From Flammeovirga aprica JL-4 (GTDB lineage: Bacteria > Bacteroidota > Bacteroidia > Cytophagales > Flammeovirgaceae), in contig NZ_JABANE010000077.1 in the NCBI RefSeq assembly GCF_012844305.1, positions 1 through 41,703 of the forward strand: DNA of 41,703 nt, given 5' to 3'. A model generated the notes under the pieces. The model ran no database searches. It had not been told where the DNA came from and saw nothing but the letters and a program-made list of their open reading frames with translations. The translations under genes and the position numbers were made by a program. Positions within the stretch are counted from its first letter, which is position 1. Each line of letters begins with the position of its first letter. Positions 1 through 8,967 of this stretch are shown here, one piece after another.

Positions 1-917
1 TGAAGCTGTCCGGGATTTTGAGTGTCGATCCGTGCCACATAAGAAGAATCTTTGTGGGTAGATCCTAAGGCACCGGTCCATCTTTTGACTTTCATACCAT
101 TAAGGTCTTTATCCAGTAATTCTACTTGAACCGATCCCCCGTGGCTAAACAATTTCACTGTTGATCCTGAACCGTACTTTTCTCCGTTGACATTGAAATA
201 AGGGTTGGGGTGAAAAGCTGTTTGAATCTTGGAGGCTACTTCATTGGAACCATAGATCAAGGTATTTCGTACTGCTTTACGGACTGAACTTCTCTCTCTG
301 TAAACCGATGCCAGCTGACTGTTATAAAGCTTCTCCAGTTCGGCTTTCCCTCCTACACTTGCCAAGGCATTCGCATCAATACCTTGCGTCTCTATACTGA
401 TGCTTGCGGACCAGCCGGAAGCTTTATTGCCCGATACTTTGGCGTGTAGGATAAAAGCGGGGCTGTTATAATACACATTTTTCGAAGCGGATAGTCGATT
501 GAATAATGTAGAAAACTTATCGTCGGCAAAAGCTTCTTCTATTTCACCAATAGAATAAAGATGAAGTCCCGTTTGTCCATTAAAATCACTTACGGCCTTC
601 TCCAGCATACCTCCGCTAAGAGAAATCTCTTCTATTAAAGACTTGAAAGCCTCATGGATATTCTCATTCTGAACCAGATTATCCTTCAGCTGATTGATGT
701 ATTCGTCATGTTCTCCTGCGTAGGTGGCGGAGTACATGGCAAAGAAGTTAAGAATCTGCTCTACTCGGGTTTTTAGTTTAGCGACACTTTCCTGAGTGGC
801 ATTACTCACCTCCTGAAGGTTTTCTCCTTCTAGAAGTTGCTCTTCCTCCTGACCAAGCACCGAAATACTGAGCAGAAAGAAGAATGCTGTGAGATATATT
901 TTGAACCTTTTCAACAT
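1..917 (-). CDS. Secreted protein of unknown function, 3' end outside window
   Basis: Reading from the ATG at 917, an open frame of 305 codons runs off the left edge, so the C-terminus is missing. The N-terminus (MLKRFKIYLTAFFFLLS...) has a basic start and a hydrophobic stretch ending in VLGQ, which predicts a signal peptide cut near residue 23. The next 60 residues look helical (acidic and glutamine-rich), and the rest looks like mixed alpha/beta with several glycine-serine turns. I recognise no family. Its ATG lies one base after the stop of the 2323-residue PKD gene (TAA then TATG), so it is probably translationally coupled and is the ninth gene of the surface locus. A sorting domain may lie beyond the window edge. 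Alternatives such as an adhesin or a toxin-like tail cannot be judged from this part. Confidence 0.8.
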   Translation of the reverse strand, partial: MLKRFKIYLTAFFFLLSISVLGQEEEQLLEGENLQEVSNATQESVAKLKTRVEQILNFFAMYSATYAGEHDEYINQLKDNLVQNENIHEAFKSLIEEISLSGGMLEKAVSDFNGQTGLHLYSIGEIEEAFADDKFSTLFNRLSASKNVYYNSPAFILHAKVSGNKASGWSASISIETQGIDANALASVGGKAELEKLYNSQLASVYRERSSVRKAVRNTLIYGSNEVASKIQTAFHPNPYFNVNGEKYGSGSTVKLFSHGGSVQVELLDKDLNGMKVKRWTGALGSTHKDSSYVARIDTQNPGQL

Positions 918-918
918 A

Positions 919-3900
919 TTATTTCTTGATTAATTTTAAGGTTTTGGAGGTTTGACCTGTTATAATATGGATGATATAAACACCAATTGGCATACCCTGA
1001 AGATCGATCAGCTGTTCGGCATTTAAAGCGTGAATCACCTTGTGCCTATATTCTTTACCCTGAAGGTCCAATAGTCTCCATTCTACACGGGCTGGCACAG
1101 ACAACCCAATTGCTAGGGTAGCATAAGAAGAGGTAGGGTTAGGATATACCTTTGCGGTTTGAATTTCTAAAAGTTCTACCAGCTTCGGTGCGTCTCCTTC
1201 TTCTTCATTATCTGGTTGACGGGCATTATCTATCTCATTAGGGTCTATCACCGTGATAACTTTGGAAGTGACCGCATCACAAATACCATTATCTGTACTC
1301 ATCGTGACCGTATAATCACCAGTCTGGAAATAACGGTAAACGGGGTTTTCTTCTTCTGAAGTGGCACCGTCTCCAAATTGCCAGAAAAAGGACTGAGGAT
1401 CATCATATGAAACCTGCACAAACTGAACGGGCTCCCCCTGATGGACCACCGTAGACACTAAGAACTTCGCTACCATTTGTTTGTCTGTCATAAGCATTTC
1501 TACCGTATCGGTAGAAGAACACCCTGAGGCATCACGGATCGTCAGCCAGTATTTACCTGCTTCATTCACTTCCAGGTAAGCCTGATCACTTAAAACACCT
1601 TTTTCACTGTTCCATTCAAAAGTACGTCCCTCTTTTTCAGGTACTGTGGTTTGCAAGATACTTCCGTCCTGGCAAAGCAATTGATCTTCTCCTAATCGAG
1701 GATGAATATCATCTCCAACTTCAATAAAGACTTCATCTCTGATCGTACAGCCGTTCGCTGTTGTCACATTGACCCAGTACTGTCCTGTTTCACTGACCTC
1801 AAAATATCTTGCTGTTGTACCATTGGACCAGTAATAGTCTGTTCCTTCTCCTGCATCCAGGATGGTAGATGTTCCGAAACAAATTTGATGATCTGGACCA
1901 AGGTCTAAAGAAGGAGTAGGTACAATTTCTACACGAACAGTTTGCTGTACTTCACATCCACCCGGAGAAGTAACCGTAACACTATAGTCACCTGTTTCTG
2001 TAACGGTGATAAATTTATCAGTTTCACCAGTAGACCATAAAAAGTCACCTACATAGTAATTAGGATCTATAATTACACTTCCACAACCTGACAGATAAGT
2101 GGGCAGTTCCAGTTGAGGTACTTCATTGAACTGTACATTGACTTGTGCTGTAGAGCTACATCCATATTGATCTGTTGCTGTTACGGAGTAATCTCCACTG
2201 CTGTATACAATAAGTGATGATGCTCTTGATCCATCCGACCATAAATAACTTAAGTTACTATCGCCTTTGGGATCTAACTCCACTCTTTCTCCTCGGCAGG
2301 CATTAATAGAGGCGGGAAGCTGAAGTGCTGGAGGAGTATGCACTGTTACTTCAACAGACTGTGAGGCTGAACAGCCATTTTCATCAACCACCATCAATGT
2401 ATAAGTACCACTTTTTGTTACTGTGATATCTGAAGTATTTTCTCCTGTTGACCAGAAATAAGTCATATTACTTACTCCTGATGTAATATGTACCTGACTG
2501 CAACCTTCCAATGTCTCTGGGAAGGTAATCACTGGCGGACGATGTAATATTAGCTCCACTTGCTGTGTCGAAGAACATCCTGATACTGGATCTGTCAGCT
2601 GTACAGAATAAGTACCGGTCTGAGTCACCGTTCGTTGTGGTGTAGTGAGGTGATTTTCCCACAAAATCACATAAGGCGTACCTGAAAGATCAAAAGTATA
2701 TTCTTCTGCACAAACTGTAAGAGTAGAAGGTAATAACGTTGTAATTTCAGGTTGGATCTGAATTGTTTTCTCAATAGTCTCACCATCACAACCTGAAAGA
2801 GTAAGCGGTGTTAAGGTAACGGTATAATTACCCGAAGTACTATACTGATGTGAAGGTTGTGTTCCTAAATAGGTTTGACCATCGCCAAAGTCCCATGCAA
2901 AAGTAACCACTGAGTTTGGATCTTTAATCTCCTGAAAATGGACCTGATAACTATCACAACTAACCTTAAACTCAAAATCAACTTCAGGTCGCTTATAAAC
3001 CTTCACCTGATGAAACTGAGAAGCAATACATCCATTCTCACTTGTTGCTGTCAGAGAAACAGTATAGGTTCCTTCCTTTTTATATGTTTTAGAAGGTGAT
3101 GCAATAGAGCTATTCGTACCGTCGCCAAAGTCCCAGTACAATTGATCTGTTGAAGTTGTTGAAAATTGAATGGCCTCACCCAAACATACATCCTGATACA
3201 CAAAATCAACTGTAGTTTGTGGTAGTACTTCCACATAAACATAAGCCGTTGTAGCACATTCATTGCCCTCTTTAGAAACTTCTACACTGTATAAACCTGA
3301 AGTACTCGCTTCGATACGTCGGGTTGTTTCACCTGTATTCCACAAATAATTATATCCTGATAAACCAACATCTAAAGTAGCGGTCTCACCAAAACATAAT
3401 TTTCTATCTGCCCCTAAATCCACTTGTGGAGTTCTCTGAAGGGTCAAATTTACAGTATCACGGCCACTGCATCCATTGACAGGGTCTGTCACTTCAACCC
3501 AATACAATCCAGAGGTTCCAACTGCAATAGAAGGTGTTGTAGCTCCATTAGACCACAAATACTCGTACCCTTCATAGCCGGCCTCCAGCTCAGTTCTATC
3601 ACAAAAAACTCTATCTTCTCCCAACGAAGGCTTAAGTTCACTATTCAACTGTAATGCAATTTCTTTTGTAAAATTACACTGCTCATTCGTTACCGTAACA
3701 CGGTAGGTACCTGAGGTTGTAACTTTCAATTGGTGATTCGTTTCTGACAAAGTAGTGTTTGTTGTCACATTAAACCATTCATAAGAAGTGCCTCCTTCTG
3801 GAGCATTAAGTGTATAATTATCAGCACACAGTGATAGTGATGGAGCCCACTGAGGCGTAAGGTCTTCATGAATTTGAACCTGCTGCTGTAATGTATAAGT

Positions 3901-6900
3901 CTTTGTTTGATTTCCTACTTCTGCAAGTACTATAAGTTGTACATCATAATTTCCCGATTGCAGGTAAGCATATTCAAGATTTTCCTGCTGAGACCTTGTT
4001 CCATCACCTAAATCCCATTGATAACTTACATTTTTTAATGCAGCAGTAATACCTTGCACCGAAAACTGAGTAGTCTCTCCTATGCAACCTTCGTTGATTT
4101 GCAAGGCTAATGAAGGACAATCTTCAATTGTCACTTCTTGCATTAACTCTTCACTACATCCATAAGTATTGGTGAATTTAAAATGCAATTGATGTGTTCC
4201 TGCTTCCAATTGTAGAGGTGTATTGCTATCTACTTCTTTCCAGTCGTCACCCTCTTTATAAGTAAATGACAATGGAGAAGAATAAACTGTATTATTTTCA
4301 ATTTGAACACCTTCTGATGCACATGTATAATTTAGAGTAACATTTGGTGTAATTGGTGGCAATGCGATCACTTCTGTTTGCAGGTGGAATTGTTGACCTG
4401 TTATGGTATTTGAGGCCGTTAGAGTATAAATACCCGTTTTATTTACTTCAATTGTTTCTGTCACAGCCCCCGTATTCCATAAATAAGTATAAGGTTGTGC
4501 TCCCTCAACAGTTGGAACTAATGTTACTTTGTCACATAATTGATATTGATGAGGTAGAGATACGGGTGAAGATGTCACATAAGTAAGTGCTACTTCATCT
4601 GTCCAAGTACATCCATTATAGATGACTTCCAATTTATAAACTCCTGTTTCATTTACTTGAATTGTAGTATTTCCACTGATAAAAGTGTCATCTTTATACC
4701 ATTTATATTCTTGGCCTGACACATTGGATTGTAAAGTAGTTGAAGAGAAGATGATTCTATCTGCTCCTAAATCCACGTCCAATGTCGGATGTAATTGCAC
4801 ATGATATGAACTTTGTGCCTCACACCCTGCAGGTGATGTAATTTTCACTTTGTAAACCCCACTTGAAGTGACTTCTAATTGAGTATTGGTTCCAATTACT
4901 TCACCAGTATCATTTGGGCCCTTATACCACTCGATTACACTATTTTCTGGTATAGATAGCGTTCCTAAAAGAGATAGGTCAAGAGTATAGGAAGTTCCAC
5001 ATATTGATATACTGTTAGACTGTAATGGTAATTGTATCAGAGGTTCTACATTTACTTTAGTACTATATGCACTTGAATTACATTGTGCTGCAGAACTATA
5101 ATACAAACTTACTTCATAGGTTCCTTTTTTATCAAAAGTATAGCTAAATGTAGACTCTTTATTGGTCACCTTTTTCTCCTCACCATTGACTAGCCAGTAG
5201 TAGGTATTCGCTGGATCAAAATTATTGATAGTATATTCAATGGTTTCTCCATAACAAATACTTTCCTTTGATTGATTAGAAGTATAAGATGCACTTCCGT
5301 TCGCCTCAATCTGGGCAGTAGCTGTAGTTTCTTTGTAACCTAAAACTTGCTCTCCTTTTACAATGCTAAGTTTTAATTTCACTGTTTTACTTCCCACAGA
5401 TGCAGGTGTGTAATCAAACTTTTCGGTACTTCCCAATGCTACTTCATCCACAAACCACTCAAACTGATAGTCGGCTCCTTCAAAAGCTCCCTCTAATGGA
5501 GTTAATGGAACTGTATTGGCAAAAGATATTTTGGTATTAGCACAAAAAACTCTTCCGTTAGGGGAAATAGCGATTGCTTCTATTGAAGGGTAAATTGTAA
5601 ACTCTTTTGTGAAATCATACCTACAACCTTGGGAAGTACTGATTTCTAATGTGATAGAATACGTACCCGCTTGTTCAAATTGATAAGTAACCTTTTCAGT
5701 ATTTTTCTGTTCTCCACTACTATGTGATGCCGTCCATGTATAATGAAGCTCAGACAATGAAGAAGAATAACGAATAGAAGGAGAAAACTCTAAAGTATTT
5801 CCTGCAGTTAACTGAGTTTGATCAAAAAGAAGATCTTCTATAATCGGCACAGGGTAATAGGTGACAATAATTGGAGCAGAAATCACCTCATAAAGTAATT
5901 TCCCATCTTCGATTGTCCTCTGTATTTTTAATCTGAAAATATGTATTCCTGTTGACAGATCTTCTAGTTCTAGTACTTTACTATCTGCATTTAAACTGGT
6001 TTGTATTGACCAAACAGGAGCTTCAACTGTTCCTGTATTTTTTTCCCAAACAAAGGAATCTGGTGCCAACCCTAACCCTCCTTCAGTTACAGATGTATCA
6101 TCAATTTGTGGTGTAACTATTAAAAGCTCATTTTCGCAAAGCGATAACGTTGAGTTTTGGAAGGTGACAGTAGGAGGTATTATTACTTTTAGTTTTTGAT
6201 CAATAGAAGTAACACACCCATATTTTTTATTACTTACTATAAGTTTCTGTGTGTAAGTCCCTGAGTTCAAATATTGATAAGATGTCTGTATGCTCGCAGA
6301 AGGACTAATGGAAAATATTTCGGAAGTGGTGCCATCTCCGTAATCCCAAAAATATTCAAAATCACTTTTATCTGTATTCGCATCTACAAAGTAGGCTGAA
6401 AAATTTACAGTTTGTCCAGCCATAAAAATAGGAGGCGTGGTGCTTCCTTCTGGAATATACCCTTCGGAAGACGTAATCAGGATCTGGTTTTCTATACCAC
6501 CATCCCTATTAAAAACTGATGGAGCTTCTTTCGTTTCAACCTTAAATTCAATTTGTTGCTCACAGCCTTGTGCGTTAAAAACAATTGCTTTATACTCTCC
6601 TTCTCCTGTATCAATAGTAGTCACATTGCCTACACCTTCAATACGTTCAAAATTCCCAGTGGTCACATCTTTCATGTACCAATTGTATTCATAACCAGAA
6701 TACTCTTCTTCAGTTACACCAATAGTAACAGCATTCCCCTGGCACACTCCTTTGACGGTTAAGCTACTGTATGCACCTCCAATAAATTGTTCACCGCAAT
6801 CTTTTACACCTACAGTCAATACATTAGTAGAACCTGTGCTTAGGGGGATTCCTGCATCATTATCGAAATAAGCCACTTTTTCTGTCTCCACTATTCCGCC

Positions 6901-7890
6901 AGCAGATGCTACATTATTTTTACGCCATATCTGTCTATTGTCAGTAGAAGTCCAAAGGTCAAAATCAGTATGGTTTTCTGCTTTAGAAGCCGTTGACTCT
7001 TCTTCATTAAAATAGGTATACTCAATTCTTGAAAAAGGTTCTTTGGATGTTCGAATATCTGGGTCAATCTCTACCCTTTCCAGCTCAAAGTTCCTATTGA
7101 TACTCCCTTTTCCTGCCTCTTCTCCTTTAAATCCTCTTTTACCAATTGCATCTCCAAAAGCATCATTGCTATAATCACTTGCCTGACTTACAACTAAACC
7201 TAAATTTGCAAAATTAATTGTTTTGTCTTTATTGTTTTCAATGTATCTATAATTTAAGATTTGAGACTCTCCATCTCCCTTAAATCTATGGTCTGTATCT
7301 TCATTAATTACTACTCCTTGATCTACTTCTTGGGTTTCGTCACCTGCGGCCTCACCTAATGTCAATTGAGGATAGACATCAAAACCATTTTCAGTTTTTT
7401 TCTGGAAAACAAAGTTCCCATTTTTAAAACCTACAGTATAGCCAATATTCACATGATCCTTTCCCTCTACATATACATTTCTGCCTGCTTCTTTATCAAT
7501 AATAGCAGAATGTATAAACACATTTCCTATTAATTTACTGTCTTTATTTCCATAAAAAGTAATGGCCTTTTTTATATCTGATATCTCTTTATCTGGCTCA
7601 CTTCTATTTTCATTTGCTTTGGAAAATAGAGTATCACCTTCTGCTACTTTTATGTTTCCGCCAATAAAAAGTTTTCCATCTTCAGCCAGTGTTATACCAG
7701 AATGCCCCTCTATATCATCTGCATCATAATTTATATCTCCTGTAATGTTTATTTCACTTCCATGATCTACTGACAATTTACTTTTGCCATAGATGCCAAT
7801 ACTTGTTTGTGCCTTCACTGTAAGAGAGGCATAAACCATCAATAAAGAGATAAGAATAAGCTTGTTCATGTGAATAGTTGATTTAAGCAT
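919..7890 (-). CDS. Giant PKD/Ig-like repeat protein with T9SS type A sorting domain
   Basis: This 2323-residue protein is predicted to be secreted by T9SS and attached to the cell surface. The N-terminus carries a signal peptide; Met8 (MNKLILISLLMVYASL) gives a cleaner one than Met1, so the true start may be 7869. Residues about 28-250 are glycine/asparagine-rich and look like a beta-helical head. Then come many beta-sandwich repeats. PKD cores of the WDFGDG type lie near residues 513, 1292, 1588, 1666 and 2170, and between them are Ig-like repeats with a central YLWSTGE or YLWSNGA strand and a later GC motif. The last 75 residues (VYPNPTSS..., GVYIIHI, ending KTLKLIKK) are a typical type A sorting domain. 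The gene lies 27 bases after the tail-collar gene and one base before the next gene. An adhesin or structural surface role is inference. Confidence 0.9.
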   Translation of the reverse strand: MLKSTIHMNKLILISLLMVYASLTVKAQTSIGIYGKSKLSVDHGSEINITGDINYDADDIEGHSGITLAEDGKLFIGGNIKVAEGDTLFSKANENRSEPDKEISDIKKAITFYGNKDSKLIGNVFIHSAIIDKEAGRNVYVEGKDHVNIGYTVGFKNGNFVFQKKTENGFDVYPQLTLGEAAGDETQEVDQGVVINEDTDHRFKGDGESQILNYRYIENNKDKTINFANLGLVVSQASDYSNDAFGDAIGKRGFKGEEAGKGSINRNFELERVEIDPDIRTSKEPFSRIEYTYFNEEESTASKAENHTDFDLWTSTDNRQIWRKNNVASAGGIVETEKVAYFDNDAGIPLSTGSTNVLTVGVKDCGEQFIGGAYSSLTVKGVCQGNAVTIGVTEEEYSGYEYNWYMKDVTTGNFERIEGVGNVTTIDTGEGEYKAIVFNAQGCEQQIEFKVETKEAPSVFNRDGGIENQILITSSEGYIPEGSTTPPIFMAGQTVNFSAYFVDANTDKSDFEYFWDYGDGTTSEIFSISPSASIQTSYQYLNSGTYTQKLIVSNKKYGCVTSIDQKLKVIIPPTVTFQNSTLSLCENELLIVTPQIDDTSVTEGGLGLAPDSFVWEKNTGTVEAPVWSIQTSLNADSKVLELEDLSTGIHIFRLKIQRTIEDGKLLYEVISAPIIVTYYPVPIIEDLLFDQTQLTAGNTLEFSPSIRYSSSLSELHYTWTASHSSGEQKNTEKVTYQFEQAGTYSITLEISTSQGCRYDFTKEFTIYPSIEAIAISPNGRVFCANTKISFANTVPLTPLEGAFEGADYQFEWFVDEVALGSTEKFDYTPASVGSKTVKLKLSIVKGEQVLGYKETTATAQIEANGSASYTSNQSKESICYGETIEYTINNFDPANTYYWLVNGEEKKVTNKESTFSYTFDKKGTYEVSLYYSSAAQCNSSAYSTKVNVEPLIQLPLQSNSISICGTSYTLDLSLLGTLSIPENSVIEWYKGPNDTGEVIGTNTQLEVTSSGVYKVKITSPAGCEAQSSYHVQLHPTLDVDLGADRIIFSSTTLQSNVSGQEYKWYKDDTFISGNTTIQVNETGVYKLEVIYNGCTWTDEVALTYVTSSPVSLPHQYQLCDKVTLVPTVEGAQPYTYLWNTGAVTETIEVNKTGIYTLTASNTITGQQFHLQTEVIALPPITPNVTLNYTCASEGVQIENNTVYSSPLSFTYKEGDDWKEVDSNTPLQLEAGTHQLHFKFTNTYGCSEELMQEVTIEDCPSLALQINEGCIGETTQFSVQGITAALKNVSYQWDLGDGTRSQQENLEYAYLQSGNYDVQLIVLAEVGNQTKTYTLQQQVQIHEDLTPQWAPSLSLCADNYTLNAPEGGTSYEWFNVTTNTTLSETNHQLKVTTSGTYRVTVTNEQCNFTKEIALQLNSELKPSLGEDRVFCDRTELEAGYEGYEYLWSNGATTPSIAVGTSGLYWVEVTDPVNGCSGRDTVNLTLQRTPQVDLGADRKLCFGETATLDVGLSGYNYLWNTGETTRRIEASTSGLYSVEVSKEGNECATTAYVYVEVLPQTTVDFVYQDVCLGEAIQFSTTSTDQLYWDFGDGTNSSIASPSKTYKKEGTYTVSLTATSENGCIASQFHQVKVYKRPEVDFEFKVSCDSYQVHFQEIKDPNSVVTFAWDFGDGQTYLGTQPSHQYSTSGNYTVTLTPLTLSGCDGETIEKTIQIQPEITTLLPSTLTVCAEEYTFDLSGTPYVILWENHLTTPQRTVTQTGTYSVQLTDPVSGCSSTQQVELILHRPPVITFPETLEGCSQVHITSGVSNMTYFWSTGENTSDITVTKSGTYTLMVVDENGCSASQSVEVTVHTPPALQLPASINACRGERVELDPKGDSNLSYLWSDGSRASSLIVYSSGDYSVTATDQYGCSSTAQVNVQFNEVPQLELPTYLSGCGSVIIDPNYYVGDFLWSTGETDKFITVTETGDYSVTVTSPGGCEVQQTVRVEIVPTPSLDLGPDHQICFGTSTILDAGEGTDYYWSNGTTARYFEVSETGQYWVNVTTANGCTIRDEVFIEVGDDIHPRLGEDQLLCQDGSILQTTVPEKEGRTFEWNSEKGVLSDQAYLEVNEAGKYWLTIRDASGCSSTDTVEMLMTDKQMVAKFLVSTVVHQGEPVQFVQVSYDDPQSFFWQFGDGATSEEENPVYRYFQTGDYTVTMSTDNGICDAVTSKVITVIDPNEIDNARQPDNEEEGDAPKLVELLEIQTAKVYPNPTSSYATLAIGLSVPARVEWRLLDLQGKEYRHKVIHALNAEQLIDLQGMPIGVYIIHIITGQTSKTLKLIKK

Positions 7891-7917
7891 TTATTGAGAA
7901 ATTGTTTCTCTTCTTTT

Positions 7918-8967
7918 TTATTGTACTACACCGGTGTACATGATAAAGGCAAGAACATAAAATGGCGGACGGTTTTCGTGAGCTTGACCTTTACCATATT
8001 TATCTTCTGTTACACTAACAGTTGTAGAGTGTTTATGCCTACCTCTATTCAAATTATATGTATGTCGTACATAAGCATGTCCTCCTCCTTCGCCAGTATT
8101 ATCACCTGCACCATCTGGATACCCTGTACCATTCTGTCCTACATAAAGATTCTTGTTAGAAAGATCTGTTTCTGTTACATTTACAGTAACACCAACATTA
8201 TGGTCATGTTCAGGAATTTGTGCTTCTTCTAGTAGAACTTCTTTTTCTCCTCCTACTTCATTCATCTTAGCATATTTAGAATCATAGTGTTTCTTCTTTA
8301 GGTTATCTCCATTATCTTCACCATATCCCACTATAAACCGACCTGTTAAATCAGGTGCCGTAAAACCACTTTGTACATTTCCAGCATTGTTTATTTTACT
8401 ATATGTTTTTCCATCACATAAAATCCAACCATCGGGTATATCACCAATTGCTCCACTCCACATAATGATGCCCCCAATTGGAGTAACACCTAATGTTGCA
8501 TTATCAATTCTTTTAGCACCTGTTAAAAATGCTCCTTTTAAATCAATAGAAGTAAAATTTCCTCCTACCATTAAAGATGAAGGTGAGTTAATTGCAAAAT
8601 CTAACTTATAATCTTTAGCATTAATTTTAGTGGTAATCCATGGATCAACAATATCCCAAAGTGCATCAGAATTTACTTGTCCTGTAGCTCCTTTGAACTT
8701 TAATATATTTGTTGTACCACCATTTTGAAGTAACAATCCCTTTCTAATTTCTTTCCCCCATGATTCAGAAAAAATGTTATATGATTTATCTTCTAATTGT
8801 GGTAAGATCAATCCTCCTACATCTGCTGGAGTACTTTTAGTTTCAATTTGTAGTTCAGCTGAAGCATCAGGATTCTCCGTGTTCTGACCAATTACAACTT
8901 GTGCATGACTATAAAATGGTAGAAGACTACACAATACTATGCTTAAGATATTTAATTTATTTTTCAT
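7918..8967 (-). CDS. Secreted phage tail-collar-like protein
   Basis: The 349-residue product begins with a signal peptide (MKNKLNILSIVLCSLLPFYSHAQ). Next is the NPDASAELQIE...GGLILPQL segment, common at the head of exported tail-fibre-like proteins in Bacteroidota. From about residue 165 it has the hallmark tail-collar sequence: GGIIMWSG, IPDGWILCDGKTY and APDLTGRFIVGYG. The C-terminus (ENRPPFYVLAFIMYTG) matches the usual end of that family. Such domains form trimeric receptor-binding tips in phage fibres. There are no other phage genes nearby. Its ATG overlaps the end of the fibronectin-III gene by 11 bases, so the two are co-translated parts of the surface locus. A binding tip for a surface fibre is an inference; I see no sorting domain. 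Confidence 0.85.
   Translation of the reverse strand: MKNKLNILSIVLCSLLPFYSHAQVVIGQNTENPDASAELQIETKSTPADVGGLILPQLEDKSYNIFSESWGKEIRKGLLLQNGGTTNILKFKGATGQVNSDALWDIVDPWITTKINAKDYKLDFAINSPSSLMVGGNFTSIDLKGAFLTGAKRIDNATLGVTPIGGIIMWSGAIGDIPDGWILCDGKTYSKINNAGNVQSGFTAPDLTGRFIVGYGEDNGDNLKKKHYDSKYAKMNEVGGEKEVLLEEAQIPEHDHNVGVTVNVTETDLSNKNLYVGQNGTGYPDGAGDNTGEGGGHAYVRHTYNLNRGRHKHSTTVSVTEDKYGKGQAHENRPPFYVLAFIMYTGVVQ

Noticed and set aside
7894..8232. 112-codon plus-strand frame opposite the tail-collar gene
   Set aside because: It is antisense to a well-supported gene, with skewed Ile/Cys/Ser composition and no recognisable domain; a shadow frame.
7918..8967. Prophage remnant
   Set aside because: Only the tail-collar domain looks phage-like; it has a signal peptide and overlaps a host-type gene, and no other phage genes are present.
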